Source of the DNA: Methanobacterium sp964452085
GTDB lineage: Archaea; Methanobacteriota; Methanobacteria; Methanobacteriales; Methanobacteriaceae
Direction of reading: 5' to 3'
NCBI GenBank assembly: GCA_964452085.1
Contig: CAYVKL010000010.1
Span: 4,901-68,900 of the forward strand
Length of the DNA: 64,000 nucleotides
Within the stretch, counting starts at the first letter, position 1, and each line of letters starts with the position of its first letter. The notes under the pieces are model-generated. The model was not told the origin of the DNA and ran no database searches. It saw nothing but the letters and a program-made list of their open reading frames with translations. Below are positions 9,154 through 20,202 of this stretch, in pieces. The translations under genes and the position numbers were made by a program.

Positions 9154-10299
9154 TCAATTTAAAATCTTTTCGATTTCTACAGAATCAAAACGAAGAATAA
9201 TAAGTCGAGTATTACCTCTTACTCCCTTTCCAGTGAATTGTGTGTCAATTATCCTAACAAATTCCAGTTTTTTAAGAGCCCTATCAAAAGAAGCATAACT
9301 TAAAGACTTTTTTCCTTTTTTAAGGTTTTCTTCTTTAAGGAAATTGAAAAGGTTCCCCGCTGTAGGATGATCTTCAGCTGAATTAATTATTGCACTTAAA
9401 AGATTTTTTTCATCTTCAGATAGTTTGATTATGGTATCCTGTAGATGATGAGAGTCAAAATCCTGCATTGCTCGCTCAATGTGCTCTTTCTTAATGTTAC
9501 GAGAGGCATCGGCTTCAGCAAAATTTCCACTGGTGCGGAGAAGATCTATCCCCACCCTCAGATCACCTGTAGAGTGAGTGGCATCCACAATTTCATCTGT
9601 AAGTTCATCTGAGATCACTGAAGGATAAAAACCTACCCTAACACGATCCTTGAGTATATCGTTAATATCCTGCCAAGTATATGGTTCAAATATGATTTCC
9701 TGGGGAATGAAAATTGAACTGACATTTTTATCCAGCATATAACGGAATTCAATATCCGATATTATGGCAAAAACACCAGTTCTGACACCAGGAAAAACTT
9801 CGTGAGCGCGAAGAATATCATAAAGAATTTGATTGGCATTTTTACTGTAAAAAAGATGGTTAACATCATCCAAAGCCACCACCAGGGCCTTACCCTCAGA
9901 AGAAAGCTTTTTCATAATCTCCCCATAGATACGGGAAAAGGGAACCCCGGTTTCTGCGGGTAAAAATCCAAATAAATGCTGGTATATTTGAGAAAATATA
10001 TTGAAACGGGTGTTGTAAAGCTGACAGTTCACATAGGCACACACTACCTTTTCAGAACGTTCCTCCACCATTTCAAAGATCTTGTGAATGGCAGTGGTTT
10101 TTCCCGTGGCGGGAGAACCCATTACTACAGAATTAACAGGTTTACCGCCTTTTAAAGCTGGGCGCAAACATATAGCCAGGGCTTCCATTTGCGATTCCCT
10201 GTGAAGATAATTTTCAGGTATATAATCCGGATTGAAAGCAGTTATATTTTTGAAAAGAGTTTCTTCACCCATGAGAATGTCTTCAACGCGTCCAGGCAT
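9154..10299 (-). CDS. cdc6: ORC1-type DNA replication protein (Orc1/Cdc6)
   Basis: 381 residues, normal for archaeal Orc1/Cdc6, the AAA+ initiator that binds origin recognition boxes and loads MCM. Walker A is GSPATGKTT near residue 61. The Walker B region reads VVALDDVNHLF near residue 140, so the usual DE pair is DD here. The sensor-2 region GDLRVGIDLLR and a C-terminal winged-helix domain (about 290-381) are present. The ATG at 10299 follows GGGGTAAAGAC. This divergent Walker B suggests the second, non-origin-linked paralogue (Cdc6-2 type) rather than Cdc6-1; that is inference. No origin recognition box or strong AT-rich origin was seen next to it. Its promoter region holds a 14-bp direct repeat. 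Confidence 0.9.
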   Translation of the reverse strand: MPGRVEDILMGEETLFKNITAFNPDYIPENYLHRESQMEALAICLRPALKGGKPVNSVVMGSPATGKTTAIHKIFEMVEERSEKVVCAYVNCQLYNTRFNIFSQIYQHLFGFLPAETGVPFSRIYGEIMKKLSSEGKALVVALDDVNHLFYSKNANQILYDILRAHEVFPGVRTGVFAIISDIEFRYMLDKNVSSIFIPQEIIFEPYTWQDINDILKDRVRVGFYPSVISDELTDEIVDATHSTGDLRVGIDLLRTSGNFAEADASRNIKKEHIERAMQDFDSHHLQDTIIKLSEDEKNLLSAIINSAEDHPTAGNLFNFLKEENLKKGKKSLSYASFDRALKKLEFVRIIDTQFTGKGVRGNTRLIILRFDSVEIEKILN

Positions 10300-10354
10300 G
10301 TCTTTACCCCATAATAATTAAAATAGGTTTATAATTGTCTTATTAATAGTAGAC

Positions 10355-10386
10355 CTATGCATTTTTATGACTCTATGCATTTTTAT
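10355..10386. repeat. Direct repeat CTATGCATTTTTAT, two copies 18 bp apart
   Basis: Identical 14-mers at 10355-10368 and 10373-10386, upstream of cdc6 and just after the stop of mptE. Start-to-start spacing is 18 bp. On the minus strand each reads ATAAAAATGCATAG, so they could be regulator sites for cdc6 or part of a duplicated TATA-like element. Confidence 0.6.
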
Positions 10387-10394
10387 ATTTTTAT

Positions 10395-11156
10395 TTATAA
10401 TGAAGATTGATAGTTAAGAAATTCTGGATTTAAATCTTCTACTCCTTCCACCGACTCTCCACCTGAAATATTTAAGAAACGTACATCAGAGTTATTAGCA
10501 GCCCATTCAACCAATTTTTTAGCCCATTGGAGTTTTTTCTGTTTTATTTTGTCAGCAGGACCATCCTCCTGGTCAGGTCGAGAATAATGAGTTACTATCT
10601 TCCCAAAATCCATACCAGATAAAACAATAACTTGCGCTCCCAATGCCATGGCCAGGAATACACAACGATCTCCGTCAGTGAATCCTCCAAAATTGTAGAC
10701 ACTTGAAAGTGGTAAGCTCTGGGTGGTTCCAAGGACGTTTGTCAGTTGTGAGGTGTATTTTTCAATCTGTTCAAGGTTGTTTCCATGGGCATGAACCACC
10801 ATCAATGCCCCCTTATGATTCGCATCAATTATATCATTCATCCGACCATCCAGGTCAGTTACAATTATATCTGGGAGAATATTTTCTTCTAACAGCGCAG
10901 TTGTGGCTCCATCGGCAGCTATGAGAGTGATATCATTCAAATCCATGTTTTGCAAATCGGATAAATTGGGCTTTAAAGAGGGCCCTGCTCCAAAAACAAT
11001 GACCCTATCCTTGATTTCAATGTCTTGTGGGACTAAAGCACCGATATCATCCAGTATGTTGTTTAAAGTTTCTGCAGATTGTTCATCATCCTCTCTGATG
11101 AAACCAAAGTCTTCCAGGATGAGTTGGTACCATTGCATCCAGAGGGCAAGTTCCAT
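10395..11156 (-). CDS. mptE: 6-hydroxymethyl-7,8-dihydropterin pyrophosphokinase (MptE, DUF115)
   Basis: Archaeal enzyme that pyrophosphorylates 6-hydroxymethyl-dihydropterin with ATP for tetrahydromethanopterin, the C1 carrier of methanogenesis. It is unrelated to bacterial FolK. Characteristic DUF115 stretches are RVIVFGAGPSLKPNL, LIAADGATTALLEENILPD and IIVTDLDGRM, followed by NFGGFTDGDRCVFLA. I chose the ATG at 11156 because MELALWMQWYQLILEDFGF matches the expected family N-terminus. The upstream ATG at 11183 would add nine residues without a ribosome site. It is divergent from the aminotransferase gene and followed by cdc6 in the same direction. Confidence 0.85.
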   Translation of the reverse strand: MELALWMQWYQLILEDFGFIREDDEQSAETLNNILDDIGALVPQDIEIKDRVIVFGAGPSLKPNLSDLQNMDLNDITLIAADGATTALLEENILPDIIVTDLDGRMNDIIDANHKGALMVVHAHGNNLEQIEKYTSQLTNVLGTTQSLPLSSVYNFGGFTDGDRCVFLAMALGAQVIVLSGMDFGKIVTHYSRPDQEDGPADKIKQKKLQWAKKLVEWAANNSDVRFLNISGGESVEGVEDLNPEFLNYQSSL

Positions 11157-11288
11157 ATATAAGGTATATCCCAGTATATACATAATTAAATTTGTATTGT
11201 CCCAAGTAATATTACAACAAATAGGGTTTATTGCCCAAAATTGTACGAGACTTACTTTGGAGGATATTTTTAAATTGGAGTTGAAAAG

Positions 11289-12443
<1,155 letters not shown>

Positions 12444-12461
12444 TTATTTTCCCATCCTTAA

Positions 12462-12500
12462 TTTTTTTTTTATTTTGAATCTTTTTTGAATGTTTTTTTT
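12462..12500 (+). terminator. T-rich terminator region in convergent spacer
   Basis: Three long T runs after the aminotransferase stop. The rest of the 280-bp spacer to the convergent radical SAM gene is plain AT-rich sequence in which I see no gene. Confidence 0.45.
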
Positions 12501-12723
12501 AATAATTTAAACTATTTGTGTCTTTTATAACCTTTACACTAATATTAAATCCCTAAATAATTTATCTGTTTAAAAATTGAAAAATTGTTCTAAAAAATAA
12601 ATTTTTCAAGCATAAATTTTCTAACATTAAAATATCATTACAATAATCTTAATTAAAAATAAATCTTTTCCAAGAAATTTTAAAAAAATATTTAAAAGAA
12701 ATAATTTGGAAAAATAAAAAAAA

Positions 12724-14076
12724 TCAAACTTCCCTGATCATTGCCGCAACTGTCTTAAACAATATGGGGCCATCCATCCATGCTTGTCTTACAAGATAAA
12801 CTGGCCTCAAATAGAATTGTCTGAAAGCGGTTTTCTGCATTATTTTAAGCTCCTCCATAGAACAGTCAACAGTTTCAAGCACAGGTGAGAGAAGAGTGTA
12901 TTTAGACCAGTCTTTAACCTTTATAAGATTGCCTTGAACTGCTTCCTGATAGAAACGGGTTCCAGGGTAAGGTGTAGCTAAAGAAAATAACGCATAAGAT
13001 GGGTTGAGCTCCCTTACAAAATTAATGGTTCTTTGAATACTATCCTTAGTATCTCCAGGCATTCCCAGAACAACAGAAGCAATGGTACGAATATGATTTT
13101 TCCGAGCCAGTGAAAATGCACTGCGGATCTTGTCTATGGTTAATTGTTTGTTCACCCGGTCTAATTGCTGCTGATCTGCAGATTCCACACCTAAAAACAT
13201 GGTTATGCAACCAGATTCACTCATTTTATGTAGCAATTCATCTGAAAGATTATCTGCTCGTGCTGTGCATCCCCAATAAACATCCAAATCCCGTTTCATA
13301 ATTTCATCACATATTTCTGCCACCCTACTTGGTTTGAGGGTAAAAGTATCATCCATGAAAGCAATCATACCAGCTCCATGATCATTGGTGAGGTGTTCCA
13401 TTTCATCCACCACATTTGCAGCTGATCTCATTCTAAGCTGCCGGCCGTGTAAAGCCGCAGATGCACAGAAAGAACATTGCATAGGGCATCCTCTGCCGGA
13501 TATCATCGTGGCGGTGTGCAGTTTCATGTTTAAGATTTTATAATGATCCATGGGGAGAAGGTGCCTTGCTGGGAAGGGCATTTCATCAAGATCACTGATT
13601 AAGGGTCTTGAAGGGGTTACAACATCATCATATGCAATACCTTTTACTTTACTGAGATCTCCACCTTCCGATAGAGTTTCAACCAGTTCCAGTAGTGTGT
13701 ATTCTCCCTCACCCATTATCACCAGGTCCACATAATCTTTTTCCAGAATTTCCTGATGGTTAAAAGTTGGGTGATATCCTCCCAAAACTACCGTAGCCTG
13801 AGGACAGATTTTTTTAGCTAATTCTGCTGTTTGCATGGCATTGGATATCGTGGGTGTTAAAGCGGTGATTGCCACCAGATCAGGGTTGCTTTTAAGGATT
13901 TCAGTTTCCAATATTTCCCAAGTCATTTCAAGCGCTGCAGCATCTATAATCTCCACATCAACTCCACCTTCCTCCAAAACAGCAGCTATATATGCTATAC
14001 CTAATGGTGGTGCCACTAACCCTATAAATTTGTATTTAGAATTAAAATATGGAGGGTTGATGAGCAATACTTTCAT
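12724..14076 (-). CDS. B12-binding-domain radical SAM protein
   Basis: 450 residues. An N-terminal cobalamin-binding-like Rossmann domain (LLINPPYFNSKYKFIGLVAP, then TVVLGGYHPTFNHQEI) is followed by a radical SAM barrel with the cluster motif CPMQCSFC (CxxxCxxC) near residue 200 and a SAM-binding GVES. The C-terminal about 100 residues are an extension typical of the Mg-protoporphyrin cyclase/HpnP-like class. Such enzymes methylate or rearrange unreactive carbons, for example in lipids, hopanoids or cofactors; no substrate can be given. GGTGATAAT precedes the ATG at 14076. Only 33 bases separate it from the upstream TPP-enzyme gene on the same strand, so both are probably cotranscribed. Confidence 0.85.
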   Translation of the reverse strand: MKVLLINPPYFNSKYKFIGLVAPPLGIAYIAAVLEEGGVDVEIIDAAALEMTWEILETEILKSNPDLVAITALTPTISNAMQTAELAKKICPQATVVLGGYHPTFNHQEILEKDYVDLVIMGEGEYTLLELVETLSEGGDLSKVKGIAYDDVVTPSRPLISDLDEMPFPARHLLPMDHYKILNMKLHTATMISGRGCPMQCSFCASAALHGRQLRMRSAANVVDEMEHLTNDHGAGMIAFMDDTFTLKPSRVAEICDEIMKRDLDVYWGCTARADNLSDELLHKMSESGCITMFLGVESADQQQLDRVNKQLTIDKIRSAFSLARKNHIRTIASVVLGMPGDTKDSIQRTINFVRELNPSYALFSLATPYPGTRFYQEAVQGNLIKVKDWSKYTLLSPVLETVDCSMEELKIMQKTAFRQFYLRPVYLVRQAWMDGPILFKTVAAMIREV

Positions 14077-14109
14077 ATTATCACCGGAATTAGTAAAATC
14101 GAAAAGAAT

Positions 14110-15720
14110 TCATTGGGGGAGGGGGATGTCTTCATTATCATCAATTATTATCTCTATAAGTACTGCTTTATTAAGTTTTAGTGCTCCCTGCATTGCAACC
14201 GAAACATCACCCGGAGACTCCACAATTTGGGACTTTATATGATAAGCATTGGCCAGTTTGGCGAAATCGGGATTTTCAAGTTTCACCTGGAATGATCCAT
14301 TATAGTAAAGCTCCTGCCACTGCCGGATGATACCCAATGAATTATTATTCATTAAGCAGATTATGATAGGTAAATCCAGTTCTGCAATGGTGGCCAGTTC
14401 TTGGACTGTCATCTGGAATCCACCATCCCCTACCACAACTACCACATTTTTATCAGGCCTGGCCAGACTAACACCTACCGCTGCAGGAATTCCGTAGCCC
14501 ATAGGGCCGAAACCACCGGAAAATATCATTGAAGATGGTTCTAAAACATTCATTAACAAGTTAACCCATGTAGTATGACTACCTGCATCGTTAACCAGTA
14601 TAGAATCTCCCATATTATCTAAAATCTCTTTAATAGCCTTTTGAGGTTTTATTGGAATCTCTTCAAAATTAGTTTCAATTTTATGAGTTTTATCATACTT
14701 TTGAAGTTCTTCAAACCATTTATCAGTACTCTGAGTTGATATTTTACTGATTTTTGAGAGGAATTCTTTTACATCCCCTTTAATATTTAGATTTCCTTGT
14801 AAAACATCTTTATCTAAATTAACATGAATTATAGGCACGTTACCAAGCCCTTTTTGTGTTCGTTCCGAGATTCTGCATCCCAGGGCAAGAACAAGGTCGG
14901 AATTTGCTCCTGCGAAGTTAGCTGCTTCAGTGCCCCTGATTCCCAAAAGTCCCAGAGAAAGAGGATGGTCCTCACTCAGGATTCCTCGAGCAGGGTAGGT
15001 GGTGGCCACTGGAATTTGATGTTTTTCTGCAAAAATTCGTACATCATTTACTGCATGAGCCCATAGGACTCCAGCACCCACCAGGATAAGCGGTTTTTCA
15101 CATTTTCCAAGCATCTTTTCTGCTTGTTTAAAGTCACTCCAATCAGTATTATTCAATTGTGCCTTAATGATTGGATCCTCACATTCATCAAGTAATGATA
15201 CATCAATTTCCGCCTGGAGAATATCACGTGGGAAATTTAAATGTATGGGGCCAGTTTTACCATTTTTAAGAGTGAAAAGTGCCCTTTTAATAATTTCTAC
15301 CCCCTCAACAGGGTCATTTATTAAGTGAGTTTGAAGAGTTATGGGTTCAAAAACAGAGTTAATATCCACTTCCTGAAAGACGTTTTGACCCTTAAGATCG
15401 ATTGAAACATCCCCCGTGATAACTAAAAGAGGTACTGAGTCCTTGTAAGCAGTTGCAACACCCATTACCATGTTTAAAGCACCAGGTCCTGCTGATGCAA
15501 CACATACACCGGGTTGAAAAGATGCTCGTGCGTATCCATCTGCTGCATGGGCATTACTCTGTTCATGGCGCATTAAAACGTGTTTAATTGATGATTTTTT
15601 AAGTGACTGGTAAAATGGAAGAATTTGTTCCCCTGGATGGCCAAATATGAATTTAATACTTTCTTTTTCCAGTATTTTAACCAGGGCATCTGCTAATGGT
15701 ATCTTGGCCACATTTTGCAT
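14110..15720 (-). CDS. Thiamine-diphosphate enzyme, acetolactate synthase large-subunit-like
   Basis: 536 residues with three domains. The Pyr domain carries the catalytic glutamate in MRHEQSNAHAADGYAR near residue 50; the central domain carries GAGVLWA and LALGCRIS; the PP domain carries VGDGGFQMTVQEL and MNNNSLG as the metal/ThDP-binding GDG-N motif. This is the acetohydroxyacid synthase/oxalyl-CoA decarboxylase superfamily. No regulatory ACT subunit (IlvN) lies beside it, so it is probably not the biosynthetic IlvB but a stand-alone 2-oxoacid decarboxylase or ligase. Cotranscription with a B12/radical SAM protein hints at a shared pathway. No clear ribosome site precedes the ATG at 15720. 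Confidence 0.8.
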   Translation of the reverse strand: MQNVAKIPLADALVKILEKESIKFIFGHPGEQILPFYQSLKKSSIKHVLMRHEQSNAHAADGYARASFQPGVCVASAGPGALNMVMGVATAYKDSVPLLVITGDVSIDLKGQNVFQEVDINSVFEPITLQTHLINDPVEGVEIIKRALFTLKNGKTGPIHLNFPRDILQAEIDVSLLDECEDPIIKAQLNNTDWSDFKQAEKMLGKCEKPLILVGAGVLWAHAVNDVRIFAEKHQIPVATTYPARGILSEDHPLSLGLLGIRGTEAANFAGANSDLVLALGCRISERTQKGLGNVPIIHVNLDKDVLQGNLNIKGDVKEFLSKISKISTQSTDKWFEELQKYDKTHKIETNFEEIPIKPQKAIKEILDNMGDSILVNDAGSHTTWVNLLMNVLEPSSMIFSGGFGPMGYGIPAAVGVSLARPDKNVVVVVGDGGFQMTVQELATIAELDLPIIICLMNNNSLGIIRQWQELYYNGSFQVKLENPDFAKLANAYHIKSQIVESPGDVSVAMQGALKLNKAVLIEIIIDDNEDIPLPQ

Positions 15721-16012
15721 GATTAGAATTATGGTGCTAACTAATTATAATGATATCCATTTAGTCAATCATAACTATGAAAAATACTTTAGGTTTGATG
15801 AATTTGTGAATAAGGTTGTTTAGTTTCATCTTTGTCTTCTATTTCTGTTATTTTAAAACTCTTCAATAATCTGTCTTCAATAATCCATTAATTTCAAAGC
15901 AAAACATAAGCAAATATAAGTTAGGATAAATTTTATGGGTTTGATTAAACATAATAATTGAGTACAAGTGAAATCTTACGGCTGAAAAAATAGGTTTATA
16001 GGAGGGTTTAGT
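15721..16012. promoter_or_regulatory. Divergent promoter region upstream of the TPP enzyme and acsA
   Basis: 292 bp of AT-rich DNA. GGAGGG at 16001-16006 is the acsA ribosome site. TATA-like stretches lie around 15912-15918 (AAATATAA) and 15950. No operator or RNA structure was recognised. Confidence 0.4.
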
Positions 16013-17965
<1,953 letters not shown>

Positions 17966-18050
17966 AAATGAATGCAATCATGAAAAAAATCATGATTAAA
18001 TAATAAATAAATAAATGAAAAAAAGGAGTAATCCTCACTTAACCCCTTTT

Positions 18051-18509
18051 TTATTCTTCTTTTTCCTGATAACTTCCATTATATTCCCCTGAACCTTCCA
18101 CTTGGAAAACAACTCCTTGGGCTATCCTTTCTCCTTGCTTGAGTGTGAAGGGGAAGTCACCCTGGTTCACCAATAGGAACTGGAGGGTTCCATAAAAACC
18201 GGGATCTCCAACTGCGGTGTGGATGCTTATAAATGAGCGTAAGAGTGTGGAACGTGGAAGGTAAAGCATGGAATATCCTTTGGGAATTTTTATCTTACCC
18301 TCAATGGTTACACTGTAAGCTGTTTTAGGTTCCAGAATGTAAAGTGGTGCTTCCAGTTTCTCCAGTTCTGGAAGGTTTTTCTCATTATCAATAAGTGATC
18401 CGGGTCCTTTCTGTTTGTAAACTTCATCAACCCTCAAGTCAATGCCTGATGGTTCTACCAGTTCTTTAAATTCTGGAAATAATTTTATGAGTTCTTTTTC
18501 ACCTAACAT
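18051..18509 (-). CDS. dUTPase / dCTP deaminase family protein
   Basis: 152 residues with the trimeric dUTPase-like jelly roll. Motifs: SGIDLRV near residue 21, PRSTLLRS near 85, TAVGDPGFYGTLQF near 97 and QGERIAQ near 125. It removes dUTP (or deaminates dCTP) to protect DNA and feed dTMP synthesis. The deaminase-defining arrangement seen in the about 200-residue bifunctional methanogen enzymes is shortened here, so a dUTPase role is more likely. AAGGAG precedes the ATG. It is convergent with acsA. Confidence 0.75.
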   Translation of the reverse strand: MLGEKELIKLFPEFKELVEPSGIDLRVDEVYKQKGPGSLIDNEKNLPELEKLEAPLYILEPKTAYSVTIEGKIKIPKGYSMLYLPRSTLLRSFISIHTAVGDPGFYGTLQFLLVNQGDFPFTLKQGERIAQGVVFQVEGSGEYNGSYQEKEE

Positions 18510-18759
18510 GGATTGATTCTCCTTTGATTAATATGATAATTTTAATGGTTTTTATAGATAGATTAAGATTTGAAACTTAAAAAGATGATATCTTTTTAAA
18601 CAAATAAAAAAAAAAGGACCAAATTAGATTTAGAATATAAACAAATTTCGATTCGACATATACCGATTAGACTCAACAATTAAAAATTAAAATTTGATAA
18701 TACACCAATAAATAATTAAAAAAAAATATTTAATTCAATTATAATCTATTTACTGGGCT
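18510..18759. other. AT-rich spacer
   Basis: 250 bp between two minus-strand genes. It contains the promoter of the dUTPase-like gene and T/A runs; no gene or structured RNA was recognised. Confidence 0.4.
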
Positions 18760-19323
18760 TTAACGTGAGTAAAATGGTTCCAACGACACTGCAATACCTG
18801 CGGCGTTGGTGTAAAAAACAGATGCCAAAATTCCCACAACGTTTTTATCCTGAATTATGGGTGAACCACTATCTCCAGGAAGTGGAATGGTGCTAAATGG
18901 AAATGAAAGGTAATGGTACGTTCGCCCTACTGTCATAACCTGGCAAGGATTTTTTTGATGTCCATTTAGGGCATATGCTGATCCAATTTCCGGTTTTTTT
19001 ATATTTGAAAATTCAAATTCAGATTCCGGTGCCTTAACTTCAATAATAGCCAGATCAAGATCTTCAATTATCGTTATAACCTCACCAGACCATCCTTCCA
19101 CCTCTACAGTGTCACCTAAACCACATTTACCTACTTTTAAAAGGTGAAAAACAGTTAATACACAATTTTTAACTTGATATTTTATTACTGCCCCCAATAC
19201 TGCCTTTTTATTCCTACATATTACTTTACCACCAGAAACGATCCTGCTATGGTTTTTTCCAGACATTTTCCTAAACCATTGATTTAACTTTTTTACGGGG
19301 TGTATTTCAGATTCATTGAACAA
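18760..19323 (-). CDS. Intracellular trypsin-like serine protease
   Basis: 187 residues with a chymotrypsin-fold catalytic triad visible by motif: histidine in VLTVFHLL near residue 59, aspartate in EDLDLAII near residue 88, and serine in PLPGDSGSPII near residue 150. There is no signal peptide or membrane helix, so it should act in the cytoplasm, unlike most S1 proteases and HtrA, and it has no PDZ domain. Small cytosolic trypsin-like proteins of this kind are known as effectors of NTPase-based conflict systems. No such NTPase adjoins it here, but a Trypco2-like protein lies at 61935-62468. The start is uncertain: TTG 19323 has no ribosome site, and ATG 19266 preceded by AGGA is an alternative. 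Confidence 0.7.
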   Translation of the reverse strand: MFNESEIHPVKKLNQWFRKMSGKNHSRIVSGGKVICRNKKAVLGAVIKYQVKNCVLTVFHLLKVGKCGLGDTVEVEGWSGEVITIIEDLDLAIIEVKAPESEFEFSNIKKPEIGSAYALNGHQKNPCQVMTVGRTYHYLSFPFSTIPLPGDSGSPIIQDKNVVGILASVFYTNAAGIAVSLEPFYSR

Positions 19324-19442
19324 AGTTTTGAAATAATAAAATCTAAATTTTATTTATGTTTATTTATGTATTTCAAATCTAAAATCATAATATCATTAGG
19401 AATACCACCAAACATATAAATGGTGAATAATTTGGTGATTAA

Positions 19443-20132
19443 ATGAAAAATGTGAAAAATCACTTTGAAGAAGAAGCAGATGTATTTGACGAGCTTATAC
19501 AAACATTGATCCCGTTTTATGGAGATATGATCGAATCCTTAATACTGGCACTGCCTTTCCATAAAAAAGAGAATATTAATGTCCTTGATCTGGGTTGTGG
19601 TACGGGGAATATATCTAAAGCGGTCAAAGAACATTTCCCCAGCGCAAAAATCACTTGTGTGGACATGGCAGAGAACATGATCCAGATTGCCAAATCCAAA
19701 CTGGCCTCTTACAGTGATATTGAATTTAAAATAGCCGATTTCCGTGATCTTGACTTTAGAGGAGAATATGATGCAGTTATTTCCTCTTTGGCTCTCCACC
19801 ACCTGCAGTCAGAAGAACAAAAAAAATCATTCTACCGTAAAATTATGGGGTTCCTTAAAGAGGGGGGAGTATTCTACAATGCAGATAATCTGCTTGGATC
19901 AAACCCGCATCTTAACCAAGTTTACATGGATAAATGGGTGGAATTCATGCTTGAAAATCACACCCCTGAAGAAGTAGAAAAAATATGGTTACCCAAACAC
20001 AGAGAAGAAGATTTCCCTTCACCTCTGCGCAGTCATATCCAGTGGTTGGAAGAGGCAGGATTCCAGGAAGTGGATGTGGTGTGGAAATGTTATATGTTTG
20101 GAGTTTATGGTGGTAAAAAAACTAGGGAATGA
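19443..20132 (+). CDS. Class I SAM-dependent methyltransferase
   Basis: 229 residues. Motif I is VLDLGCGTGNIS near residue 48, motif II ITCVDMAENMI, and a post-motif VISSLALHHL. It resembles the UbiE/Methyltransf_11-25 group acting on small molecules or tRNA. GGTGATTAA precedes the ATG. It stands alone between minus-strand genes, so context does not identify the substrate. Confidence 0.75.
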   Translation: MKNVKNHFEEEADVFDELIQTLIPFYGDMIESLILALPFHKKENINVLDLGCGTGNISKAVKEHFPSAKITCVDMAENMIQIAKSKLASYSDIEFKIADFRDLDFRGEYDAVISSLALHHLQSEEQKKSFYRKIMGFLKEGGVFYNADNLLGSNPHLNQVYMDKWVEFMLENHTPEEVEKIWLPKHREEDFPSPLRSHIQWLEEAGFQEVDVVWKCYMFGVYGGKKTRE

Positions 20133-20202
20133 AAAGTAAAAAATAGATTAAATATAACTGAACAATTTGTATAAACTTGGTTTTGGTTTAATTTATTTTA
20201 TA

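Noticed and set aside
10300..10394. Replication origin next to cdc6
   Set aside because: Only a 95-bp spacer with a 14-bp repeat; no origin recognition boxes or long unwinding region seen.
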